A DNA stretch of 64,000 nt. Origin: Carposina sasakii. Its lineage: Eukaryota; Arthropoda; Insecta; Lepidoptera; Carposinidae. Under the pieces are notes generated by a model, which was not told the DNA's origin, did no database searches, and saw nothing but the letters and a program-made list of their open reading frames with translations. The stretch spans positions 6,448,001 through 6,512,000 of the forward strand of contig CP053160.1 in assembly GCA_014607495.2 (NCBI GenBank), given 5' to 3'. Of this stretch, positions 46,763 through 57,910 are shown in pieces (position 1 is the stretch's first letter; every line of letters begins with the position of its first letter). Position numbers and translations under genes: made by a program.

Positions 46763-47806
46763 AACTCACACTCGCATGCTCCTTACAATTCGTCCGCTAG
46801 GGGCGCTTTTTTAGTGACAATGCCAAACGAAGACGCTGTAGTAGAGTTAGAAAAACTCACACTCAAGACTGATGTATTCTAGTGAAGCCCCGCGTTAGCA
46901 CAGGACCTTAGTATTTGGTTGCTATAAAGGCCCTCTACTGAATAGAATGCTGATAGTTTACTCGCATGCGATCACCTAAGAGATTAGAGTTTATAAAATA
47001 GTTCCCATGATTCGTGTTATATTTTTTTCTATACCGTTACACAGATGAATAGGTACTCAATCATTTATTGCATTCATAGGTATGTAGTTATGGATCTTAA
47101 TAAATAATTTACAAATAACATACCCTGTTGGGCACAGCAACATGTTTTAGTGTGGTAGGCAGACTGAAGCATTTCATAGTCCATTTCGGGGTGGGTAGAA
47201 TATACTACTAGAATCTAGCGGCCCAGTTCCGTGGAGTTATTTGATGTAAAGCTATGGTATCCCAGGATTGCGGTAGGTACCATTATATAGCGGCCGTAAT
47301 ACAGCGGTGAAGTGACGACTACTTATCAACTTAGCGTAGTTTCCAATAGAGAGCGGAAATTATTCATTTCTCTATTCAATTACAAAATCTTAAAACTAGT
47401 ACTGTTGTTTACAAATAAAACGTTCATTAACACCGAATTACTGTCGCTAATGACGGCACCGCTATCTTAGAGTCTTGAGACCGAAAAGGAATAATATCTT
47501 TGCAAGGTTATTTTACCCCAATGTCAAGGGTAAATATTAAAATATTTTTGTTTCACAACGATATAAATTTACAATTTATAAAGAAAATTTATGTACAGGT
47601 CGCAATAAATTTAATACTCGTATAGGATTTATCTTTTGAAATCTAAAAATTTGAGGCTAAAGCGTTTTTGCATAACGTTTCTAGTAATGCGCCTTACGTA
47701 ATAGAAATGACTATGTAAATATGTAACGTGGGCTTAACAAGAAGGCGTTTCATACCCGCCCTATATGTGCCCTTTTCTAATAAATCTGGTCCTGATTATA
47801 AATAGA
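46763..47806. other. No confident gene
   Basis: 47124-47209 (minus) is exon-like: it reads YSTHPEMDYEMLQSAYHTK then TCCCAQQG and ends at an AGG/GTATGT donor. A candidate next exon (acceptor 'taatctcttag', 12 codons then TAG) lies at about 46970-46930 with matching phase. The translation is not recognised. A plus-strand ATG at 46820 opens only 20 codons. Confidence 0.25.
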
Positions 47807-48056
47807 TACATACATACATATAGGTAATCACACCTTTATCCCTTATGGGGTAGGCAGAGCACCAAGGCCGATAGAACCACATGGTGCCACTTCTGACCAA
47901 TTTTGAGGGTATAGTTGAGATCATGTTCGGTTAGTAGTGACAGGTGGTCAACCCATCGCCTACAAAACAGCAAGATCCTCTTGTCCCTCTACTGACTTGT
48001 ACAGTATGCCCGGGAAGAGAAGCAACTGTAGTATGTATTATACGTTTTTTTCCACT
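47807..48056 (-). mobile_element. TATG-tail retroposon
   Basis: The plus strand shows the tail as 'tacatacatacatatagg' at 47807, then the complement of the family consensus (ttatggggtaggcagagc, tgaccaattttgaggg, ctctactgacttgtacag). The 5' end diverges near 48050 instead of reaching the 'tctatgctgctc' start. No target duplication seen. Confidence 0.77.
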
Positions 48057-49242
48057 CAATGAACATTCCTGAGTTGTTTGGGAATGCTCCATACTATCTG
48101 GAAAAATAAAGATGTGATTTCGAGTCTGAAATTTTGTGGGTAGGTTCCTTTTAGCGGGGTATTTACATAGATTTCGCTTAACATACCCCTTTTGTTACAC
48201 CCTGTATACTTATAGAAGTTACAATAACATTGTTTACGATAAAAGCTTTTCTCAACTTTTTGATTATAGTAATTACTAAATTAAAATAAAATGACACTGA
48301 GTCCAATATTTATAAGCATAAAAACCACATAATTGTCGACAAGCTCAACATTTACCACGTAGGAGTTAATAGTAATAACATGCACACTTCTGCTCTACAT
48401 TTCCAGCGATAATTATTGGCATGTCTATGTATAGGTACGAGTATATGTCATAGCCAGATCCATGAAGTGGAATGATCATTATCATAATTTGTGATCAATA
48501 GCATTTTCGCCATTGGTTTATGAAATGGCCAAAAATGCTATTGACTACGTCATGGTAATGAATTACATAATTATTTTCTGATACTAACCTATCCGACCAT
48601 TTTATGAAAAGACCATACAGTCATGACTAAAACGAGCCGTTTTGTTTTAGCCAAAAATAACGATATATAATCTGTCGTAAGATCGCATATTAATCATCGT
48701 ATTTGGTGAATAAATTTACTTTTGTTTGAGTTTACTTTCGCAACATTTATTTATTCAGTATACGTCCCCAGGCCAGACATTCCCGGTTAATATTACGCCA
48801 ATATTAACTTTGTATCTGTTATGTTAACGTTCAATATGGCTTCTATATATTTTCGTAGTTTACTTAGATATTTGTGGACGTAACTGAATTTCTTTTGCGT
48901 TCTTATTTACATCGAACGTATCACTTTATTTTCTTTGTTTTAATATTGGAGATATTAAATGTCGTATATTTTGCTTTCTTGCTAATAAACGAATCTCTGT
49001 AAACAAAAACAATGGATAGTTGGTATATTTAATTAGTGTTTCTACTTATTAAATATAGGTACATACCTACCCAAAAATATTATAGAAACAATGGAAAATA
49101 ATATACTACGTACAGGTACATACGCTAACACTGAAAAATATTGTTCTATTATATTGTTTATTTTGGCTAATTAATTAAATATTAATATTATAGGTACTCT
49201 ACCTAAATCACCACCAACAAAGGTACTTATTATTTGCATAAA
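48057..49242. other. No gene; one hairpin and a MITE end
   Basis: CACCCTG followed by TA at about 48193-48201 is the right end of a CAGGGTG element whose left end is not found. 48496-48514 and 48524-48543 form a near-perfect inverted repeat (caatagcatttt.. / ..aaaatgctattg) around a 9-base loop. Confidence 0.4.
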
Positions 49243-49250
49243 AAATAAAT

Positions 49251-49514
49251 ACATACATACATATAATCACGCCTTTATCCCTTACGGGGTAGGCAGAGCA
49301 CCAAGGGCCGATAGAGCCACGTGGTGCCACTTCTGACCAATTTTGAGGGTATAGTTGAGATGTACAAGTTCGGTTAGTAGTGACAGGTGGTCAGCCTATC
49401 GCCTACAAAACACCAAGACCCTCTTATCCCTCTACTGACTTGTACAGTATGCCCGGGAAGAGAAGCAGCTGTAGTATCATACGTTTTTTTTTCACTCCCA
49501 GAGCAGCATAGAAG
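49251..49514 (-). mobile_element. TATG-tail retroposon, full-length form
   Basis: Tail 'acatacatacatata' on the plus strand at 49251, 5' end 'cttctatgctgctctggg' at about 49514 on minus, so all of the roughly 260-bp unit is present. AAATAAAT flanks both sides (49243-49250 and 49515-49522), a plausible 8-bp target duplication. Confidence 0.82.
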
Positions 49515-49744
49515 AAATAAATGTAATATAATAATGTGTCACAAGATTTTCTGTTTTATATATTCAGATTTCGTTATAGCCGGTCGTTAGTAATAAATTA
49601 GAAACTTATACGACCAGTTCTTATGGATACCGCTGAAGCTTGTGATATCTCACTATGATGTGAAGGTTAGCACTTAATAAATACAAATTTTATCGCTTTT
49701 TAATACCATTGCGTAGGCTTTATTAGATACTTCGTAGACTTTTT
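49515..49744. other. No gene recognised
   Basis: Short AT-rich spacer. Confidence 0.5.
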
Positions 49745-50135
49745 ACTAAATCATCTTTGTAGGTGTATCCTGGAACTCAGGAGCATTCTCTTAAGAATCT
49801 ACCTTTACATCAGACTTTGCTATGTAAAATGCAGCTGTGGAATCTTCATCATGATCCTGCAGTTCTTGCTACCCCATTTTACTAACACCCCCGTGTTCAC
49901 ATGCAATTTGGGAACAGAGACGATACCAGGCTAAAGTTTACGCCTATAGTACATAAAATTGATAAACAGATTTCCTCATCCTAAGTCTCCATAAACCCAC
50001 TCCATCTAGACCTGACTCTTTATTTTCCAACGACTCGGCATCGACAGATTTATCGACTATTTCTAGATGATGGCCAATTGCGTAGGCAAACGATTTACGT
50101 GCAGAAAGCGGACTACCGTGCTCGTAATCCAGACC
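49745..50135 (-). pseudogene. Coding-like fragment with stops, unknown protein
   Basis: On the minus strand 50135-49944 is open for 63 codons and has a strong codon pattern (many codons starting with G). It reads DYEHGSPLSARKSFAYAIG, HHLEIVDKSVDAESLENK and GLDGVGLWRLRMRKS before TAG. Downstream, QELQDHDEDSTAAFYIAKS and ENAPEFQDTPTKMI occur in another frame broken by a TAA. Acidic, no known motif. It may be a decayed gene or transposon ORF. Open frames of this length also occur by chance, and the plus strand is open here too. Confidence 0.27.
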
Positions 50136-50957
50136 TTACTGACATTGCAGTAAAACTGAAAATCTGCACACTATATTGTACCCAAAGAATAAACTTCAAG
50201 TATACTTAGATTCATGTCAGTATTGTTTATATGGGGCTTCAAAAACGTCCTGCAAGATCCCACGCGTGAATATAATCTATAAATTTTCGCCGGTGTGGGA
50301 GTAGGTGTTATAATATGCTCTTGATATACCTTTATACCTATAGCTACATGATAGAAGGTAGACTAGGGTGTACAAAAAATCCTGACAGACATGAATTATC
50401 ACGCGAAATATTTATGTATATTTACGTTACTCTACATTTTACTGTTACCTTTGTCAAATAATTGTTTTTCTTTTTTTTTAATTGACAGCAATTTGACTAA
50501 TAAAGTTCCTATATATATTCTTTACAACTATACTATAATATACATATAAATTTTGTTGCTGGTTTTGAATTCATAACTTATCGCCTATAATACCCAGTAC
50601 CCATGCACGATTGGCCAGATTATCAATAGTAACTAGTCGCCAACGGAAAAATGTACTCATGAAATTTAATGTGGAAATGTCTTGAAACGGCGCCAGACCC
50701 ACGGCTGAATTATTTATGTCCCCATTTTAATGGTGTCCCGTCGGTTCATTACGTTGAGAGTGTTTCTTAATTTTGAATGCGGACTCAAAACGTTTCAATT
50801 GCTATTGAAGTTAGATGTAAAATTTTATTTTCGGCTTATTGGATTTTGGCATATTCTTATTGCCTTTGAATAGGTCAATTAGAGGTGGTTCTTGCAAATC
50901 AGCATAGAAGTCAGGTTATACCAGATTTCATAACACTACTTGAGGGCCGCCTACGAC
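50136..50957. other. No gene recognised
   Basis: 50220-50330 has short coding-like strings on minus in shifting frames and may extend the fragment at 49745-50135. 50540-50830 is unique-looking, less AT-rich DNA with no signals. Confidence 0.35.
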
Positions 50958-51029
50958 CGCGTAAACTTTGAAAATCCATTTTTTCCGTTCTCCGCGTAAA
51001 CTTTCAAAATCCAATTTTTTTCAGTTCTC
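50958..51029 (+). repeat. Tandem duplication of a 35-37 bp unit
   Basis: 50958-50992 and 50993-51029 both read cgcgtaaactt.aaaatcca then ttttt..gttctc. The block follows 'gggccgcctacgac', which resembles a Helitron 3' hairpin region, so it is likely an internal duplication in Helitron debris. Confidence 0.65.
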
Positions 51030-54000
51030 GTGGGAATCCTTTCTTAGTGCTCCTTTGCTCTTTTCAAGGAATATACATACATACAAGAGAACTGTCAGCA
51101 TTCTACGCAAACCTTTCGAATAGTGTTATATTGTACTATAACCACCGTCAAATTTGCGATATAAACAACACAATATTCATTGTTTATGTCACACGATACA
51201 GTAAACCATTAGGCTACCAAATTGATTTATTCAAGTAAACAACAATGAGTAATTCGCAAACCATTTCGTTCTTAAGTTTTTTTTTTCAGTGCAGTCGACT
51301 CCTGTCGCCGAGCGTGCAGGATTTGGTTATATTATTTTTTTAAAGCCGACATTATGATGCTAATTTATAATTAAGACTTGAGTATACTCACTGGAATAAT
51401 ATTTAAGTGAGCTTAGCTTTGTAACTCCAACGCTATTTAGTATGTCAACCATTTTCAATTTTGTACCTTTTAGGTATTTTATAAATGTGAAGTAGCAAAA
51501 TTGCGTACTGGTATTGGTACGTACATATCTTTTTGATATGCTTACCTCAGAGATAAGGCAAGTTTTTAAAATAAGATGAATTGCCCATTAGTTGTAGGTA
51601 ATATAACATTTTATTTACCCATCAATGTTATATGTAAATAATGTGGCTTGTAATAATTACATAAAAGTTAGACATTTATAACCTATTATGAAACAACAAA
51701 CCACCGGAGGTACGGGGTGTAAAATTAAAGTAATGATACAAAAATTATTCTAACTTCATAGTCATGGTCATAACCACACCTATAATTTAAAACCGGGGCC
51801 CTAAGTACCATAGACCTTATCTGATAACGACTGAAGGGCCCCAAATTACGTTTATATGCCCCACACTAATTCATAGACCCAAAGCATAAGGGCAAACCAT
51901 AAGTACCTTTCTAGAATGGACACTCTTTTGATCGTAATTAACTCAAGTCAGGGTTGTCAACTGTTAATAAATATTCAATTAAAAGTTAAAAAAGAATAAA
52001 AGAGTCGACATAACCAACGAACGTTACAGTGGCTTGGCATAGCGAATGCTATCTGCTATGTATAATCGCAATAAAGCGACGGACATAGTGAAAAAACTAT
52101 GCAAGATACGACCAAGGCCGATAAATATTTTTTGAGGGTTCGTCGCCGCTTCTACGACTTCATTCCTATGCTTATCTTCATTTATACTTATTATACTCAA
52201 TCTCATTCATCGTATTAACCGAATTTAATTTAATGGATCATATTGCAAGTTGGCATTCCTCATTAAATTTTTACCTGTCAGATGCTAAATAACGCGTTCA
52301 GTTTTACAGTTAAATCTAATGTCATATATTTACGCTAAAGTGTTCTTTTGGCCGTTCATAAAAAGGAGAATTTTTTACAGATATTGCCCAGTGAATTACC
52401 TTGTAAAAGTGAACGCAACCATAGACACGAATGTGAGAGTACGTTTGACGCGAAAGTGTCCCTTCTAGAGTGCCCTTAATCTTATGTCCAAGGGCTGATA
52501 CGTAGGGCTATCCATCATTCTAATATCAAAATTTGAAATTGACATAAAGTGGATGAGCGAATGATTGATGTGAACAGCCAAAGGCAATAGCTACTAAACT
52601 ACTGAATAATTTAATATCGTAGTTTGTTCTATTTCATCAAGTATAATTTGATTATTAATTAGATTTATACTAAATTGTTTTGTATTTTTGTTTTATATAT
52701 TTGGCCACTTGCCAAGCATCTATATAGATTAAAAACCTTTCCACCTCTAATGTAGATTATTTTCTCTGGATAAAAAAAAATGACTGTTTAATATTAAATT
52801 GAATTTTTTGTTTATTTTAGGTTTATGTCATTTACTGTTTGTGTGCACACATACCTACCTCTTATGTATTTCTCTTTCAGGTTGGTTTGCTGGAAGAAAT
52901 TAGTAAAGTTGTTTTTTACATTTGTGAAAAAAAAAAAAAACACCAAAAAAAAATACACCAAGATAGCATATGTGTAAAGTCACAGGCCTGCTTATTTATT
53001 TATTTACCTAAGTTTAGTTTTGAATTAATCTATCAACACATGTCCAAAACTAAACCGTCTACTTACATACTTCAAAGAATATCTAATAATAACGAAGAAT
53101 CACCTAACGAGTTCGTATTGTAGACTTTATTTTGGAAACCGTTGTATATGTAGCTGTTGGGCTGTCAATTACCTTGACTGTCCTTTTGTCTGTCTGTCAC
53201 TCGGATTGAGTTCTGTTAGTAAGGCGACGATGTTTTATTTTTAGTCTGAATGTGAAAAGCTTTATAAATTTATAGGAATATTATTTGTTTAAAATCTGTG
53301 ACAAGATGTGTGAGATTTTATGTTTTTTTAGCCACTGGGATTGGCCCACCACTCATTCCCGCCTCTGCAACTCCTGTGAGCCAGGATCAACAGAGGCGAC
53401 CAGAAAAATGCATAACAAAGCATAACATAACCTAACTAGCGACTATAAAGCATTAAAACTAATAGAAAAACAGGATGTGAAGTATGAAGATAGGTATGCT
53501 TAATATTATATTAAGCACTGACTGACAATATTATTACAATTGGAACATACGGCTACTTTATGTTACCTATGAGTTATTATGCCAATAATAAGTGTGACAA
53601 AATTCTTTGAAGGCACGGAAATTGTGCTTAGATGAGATAAGGTCATAATGATAAATCGGCCTGGAGACAGATTCAGATTCAATAGAAGTTAACATTTGAT
53701 TAGGGGCATTAGACCAAAGTCCACATTCCCAAAGAATGTGATTTTATGTTTACCAGAGTACATAAAAAGTACGCGTACTTGTAAACTATTAAAATCTTAT
53801 ACGAATAGAGAATCTCAAGAAGAAATTAGGTATTTCAACACACAATCAACTAAAATGTCAAAAAAGAAATTCATATAGAAATAAAATTAGGATCTCATCA
53901 AAACTTGAAGATTGTTCCACCCGTATAAAAACTCTTTACATACCTACAACATGTAACTAATTTGTACTGGAAAATTATAGTTGTATTCGCTTTACATTGC

Positions 54001-55201
54001 GCTTTAGCTATTTTTAAATCGCCATATATTTCCTAGCGCCGCGCGCCGACTTTCTCATGAAGTTTGCAGTCATTAGAAGCGATGTATTACTTAAATACGT
54101 GTTCGCCAACTTCCTAGAAAACATTCATTTTAGTGTTACACGTTCCTACAGTAAACTAGAAAGGGGTGCAAATTCCATTAAGTAGTAACTTTGCTCTACC
54201 TAAATAGATTTTAAAATACTAAGAGTCCTTAGTATTTGACCTAAATCTCAGCTAACTTACTAAGTTCAGAGTAAAATTGGGGCCAAGTTACTTTGTATTA
54301 CTGCACTAGTAATCTATAAACAAGTAATTCCTAAGTAACTTATTTATAATTATAGAATTAATTGACAATGGAAATCATTCGAACTTTATCTAATTTTTTA
54401 TTTTTATTTATTTATCTGTGAAGGTTGACATTTGACAACCGAATTGAAACGATTCATAAAATTATTTATTGTAAATTATTGCTCGAGTAGAAGTTCTCTC
54501 CTTAGATACGGGTGTTAGATAACCCCATTTCATTTCTTTCACACTTCGTTTGGTCTAGCTTATAGCTAGAAAATTCTCATAATATTTGCTAGGGGATATT
54601 CAGTTACTAGAACAAATAACTTAGGCTCTATTTAACATTAACTTTATTATAACAAATAAAGGAATCAATAAGCCTGAAATGCGTCAAAATCTTGTAACAA
54701 AAACCCTGTTCGTTCACACAGAGTGTAGCAAAATCATGTGTGACGAAAAACGCGTTTTCATTAGTTCGGTGACTTGCAAGCCGTTCAGTTAATGGGGTGC
54801 CTGTACGCAGCCTAGCTTTATGTAAGCTTGATTTATGTAATCAGTTATGTAATGAACCCTCTGTATTAACAGGGCATCAAATTCTGAGCTTAACGTAGTT
54901 ATATCATAATAAACACGGTCATGTTTTTGTTTACGAAATGTGCTTGGTTTAATTAGGTACTTTCGAGGGGATTTGTTACTATGGACTCTACCGCGTATAC
55001 TACAAACTATATGACTCAATCAGTCAGTCAAGTTTCATCAAAATCGGTGTATTAGTTTTTGCGTGAAAAAATTAAAATTTTTCAACTTCGATATGTATAT
55101 ATTTTTTGGTTAATGTTGTTTGTCATCTATTGAAAAAAATGTAATGTAGATGCTTGTTAATATAAAAGATAATAATAAAATTAAATACAAATTATGGTAT
55201 T
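51030..55201. other. No gene recognised
   Basis: AT-rich. The 94-codon frame at 52839-53123 starts upstream of a strong acceptor (tatttctctttcag, 52880) but is dominated by a lysine run from poly-A. 53330-53420 has a GC-richer string (ccactgggattggcccacc, gagccaggatcaacagagg) that looks like a dispersed-repeat fragment. Nothing firmer. Confidence 0.4.
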
Positions 55202-55213
55202 TATTTTTAAATT

Positions 55214-55470
55214 ATTCTATGCTGCTCTGTGAGTGAAAAAAAGACGTATAATACTACAGCTGCTCTTCCCGGGCATTCTATACAAGTCAGTAGAGGGACA
55301 AGAGGATCTTGGTGTTTTGTAGGCGATGGGCTGACTAACTAACCGAACTTGTACATCTAAACTATACCCTCAAAATTGGTCAGAAGTGTTACCATGTGGT
55401 TCTCTCGGCCCTTGGTGCCTTGCCTACCCCGTAAGGCATAAAGGCGTGATTATAATTGTATGTATGTATG
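55214..55470 (+). mobile_element. TATG-tail retroposon with 12-bp target duplication
   Basis: A complete unit from 'attctatgctgctctgtgag' to '(tgta)n tg', flanked by TATTTTTAAATT at 55202-55213 and 55471-55482. This copy gives the cleanest definition of both ends (about 257 bp). A Pol III B box is not evident, in contrast to the tRNA-headed SINEs. Confidence 0.87.
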
Positions 55471-55482
55471 TATTTTTAAATT

Positions 55483-55794
55483 TTCCTATGTAACGGCATC
55501 ATAAAAGTATAATGTGACCGAGCTTAGAAAATTTCACGCTGAAAATATAAAGAATTTTCTGTTTACAGCATCAAATAAATATATGGAAATTGCTTCATAA
55601 AATCAGGCCAGGTGCGTCCAGCTTCTCACTTAGGCACTCTGAATGCATTTCCCCCATAAATTCAGGTGGCTGTGAAAGACCTCATTGAATTGTTTTTATG
55701 TCTCTTCGTAGTGTATTATCAGGATTTATTTAGAACTGTTTTCGTTTGTGTCCATTTATCGACATTATTTATTTTAATTTCACGTTTAGCTATA
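55483..55794. other. No gene recognised
   Basis: A short interval between two mobile elements; the open frame at 55666-55884 runs into the MITE and is incidental. Confidence 0.5.
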
Positions 55795-56172
55795 CTGGAT
55801 GTTGTCACCCTTAACGAAGGGTACGTACTCTATACATCAAATAAAGTAAGGTTATGCCAAAAAAAAATTTGGGAAATGATGTAAATTTTTAATTATTTTT
55901 TTTAATTAGTTGTCGGGGCGAAATTTATAGTGTCCAGTGTTTATGCTAGTTTTTTCATAGACAGATATTAATTATTAATTATTTCTCGTGAAAAAATCTT
56001 GCTACACGCGTCTATGTGCATTTATGCAGAAAAACGTAAGTCTATTTACTCAACTTTGGACACTAATATTTTGGAAACCAGACACTTCCCAAGTATGCTT
56101 CCATGGAGAAAAATGATCGTGATCATGAGATTCCGTAGTTTTCGGGAATGTTGACGGCCAAAAATCATCCTG
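55795..56172. mobile_element. TA-flanked MITE, second copy
   Basis: 378 bp, collinear with 39875-40248 (shared 'cgaaatttatagtgtc', 'tctatgtgcatttatgcag', 'ttttggaaaccagacac', 'gattccgtagttttcggga'). Ends CTGGATGTTGT and CAGGATGATTTTTGG (read inward) are diverged; TA at 55793-55794 and 56173-56174. Confidence 0.82.
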
Positions 56173-57696
56173 TATATTTTTCTGAGAGTAATAAATTATA
56201 AAAAAATCTTTTGAGTCAAATTTAAAATATTATTTTAGGGACCTTACTTTAGAGAAAAGCGTTCTCCATTTACTCGTTCTTTTGACTCGGTAATCCGTAA
56301 CTCATTCATTTGTTTCTTCCTCAAAATACGGAGTGACGTCACTCTTTGATGATCTCTCTTTTGAACCTTAATTGAAAATGTCAAAATTAACCAATTGATT
56401 GTATAAAGCTTAAAATATAGGTAGGTACGTATTGGTCATCACTTTGGAAGCTTGGCTTATGAAAATATTAAGACACATGTCATACCTATAGATACCTAGA
56501 TAGATTTAACAGTCTTTCGTTGATTAATTGCAAAAACAACAGTTAATATGTAAGAGTTTTCAACATCATACTGTACGATTTTATCTTTTTTCATGATATC
56601 TTTTGTACTTATAAACTCTTTTCAAATCGGATCTGTTAGTCAAAACATATATGTGGATACTAGTTAAAAAAAAACAAGTCTCGGTATTGAAGCTTCTGTT
56701 TCACATGCACGTGGTTACTAATGTTAAAATTGACATAAATAACATCGAACACATTTGCAGTATAAAGTCACACTAGACAATGCGGCTTTCACCCATGCAA
56801 CATGGTAGAATACTATTGTAATGCAAATAAAGATCTAATCTCCCAAAAGCGTGACCGGCAGTTTGTTTTTCGCTTTATTTACAAAAGTCCGCTTACGTAG
56901 AGTGGGTACATTAAATTCATTAGGCCAGGTGACTTGCTGTATAGAATCGTATGTCACTTCACTGGGTGGACACACCCACGGTCATGAAGCAACTAAAAAG
57001 ACGAGTTGTGATCAATAATGCGACGGACAATATAGCCTTTGCAGTATCTACCATTGATTGTTATGGATTATACGTAGCTATATTATAGGGACAGATCGGA
57101 AAAGTTAGATCTGGGGTACAGATTTTTCTTTGCAAGTTAGGGGAAGATGACACCTTCTTTCCCTAAAGAGACAAAGAAGTTTACAGATCGGAATAATCTA
57201 CTCCGTCACTCTTGCATTTTAGCGTTAATGATTTCTGTACGAATTTGGAATATCCTCTTTGTATTTGAACCATGCTAACCGCGTTCATCGCCCTCACCCG
57301 TGCCCTACTGTTTAAAGAACTCTACTCACTAAGACATACTGGACTATAGTCTAAGCTCTGCTTTCCAATAAAAGTCCTGGAATTGAAAGATTCGGTTATG
57401 GCTGAAGCATACTCAACACGTTCACTTGTTCTTGGCAGATTATAGAAGCACAACTAATACTCTTTAGCAGGAGTGTTTACGTTGTAGAAGCGAGACCCAG
57501 CTACAAAGTGAAAAGCGACGTCTCACTTACTCCTTATTGTACACACACAAATATAAAACTTGACAATTTTAAATTAGAATTTTATGTTACAATATAGCAA
57601 GCTTATGTTTTTTTAAAGAAAAGTTCACACTTTTCACGCAGTATATATCGATTTCTTTCAACCTACCTACTAGTTATTTTAATAAACACCTTCTGT
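56173..57696. other. No gene recognised
   Basis: Moderately AT-rich unique-looking DNA; 57110-57530 is less AT-rich but has frequent stops on both strands. Confidence 0.45.
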
Positions 57697-57910
57697 AACA
57701 ACATCATCATCATCATCAGCCTATTGCAGTCCACCGCTGGACGTAGGCCTCCCCCACACCACAAGACTGCCATGGGGGGTATTTGCCCATAGTCACCACG
57801 CTGGGCAGGCGGCACACCGCAGTTTGTATTTTGGACTATATTGTTAACACACAACATGTATAATAGCGGTGCCCTAATAAGGCGGCACCCTTCCGTAGGT
57901 ACCCCGCATT
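57697..57910 (-). mobile_element. 3' end of a non-LTR retrotransposon with GATG tail
   Basis: The plus strand starts with (CATCAT)n at 57702-57718. On minus, the terminal codons read GEAYVQRWTAIG and stop, followed by the GAT-repeat tail, as at 2917-3142. The shared upstream block (catagtccaaaat..aaactg, cgcctgcccagcgtggtgac) proves common origin. The 5' side differs between copies. Confidence 0.65.

Noticed and set aside
46820..46881. ATG with 20 codons on the plus strand, possible divergent gene start
   Set aside because: Only 20 codons, weak donors, and no downstream exon with matching phase.
52839..53123. 94-codon plus frame after a strong acceptor
   Set aside because: Dominated by poly-A-encoded lysines; codon pattern not protein-like and no donor or partner exon.
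57663..57857. 64-codon minus-strand frame ending in a methionine run
   Set aside because: The methionines come from the (GATG)n tail of a retroposon 3' end.
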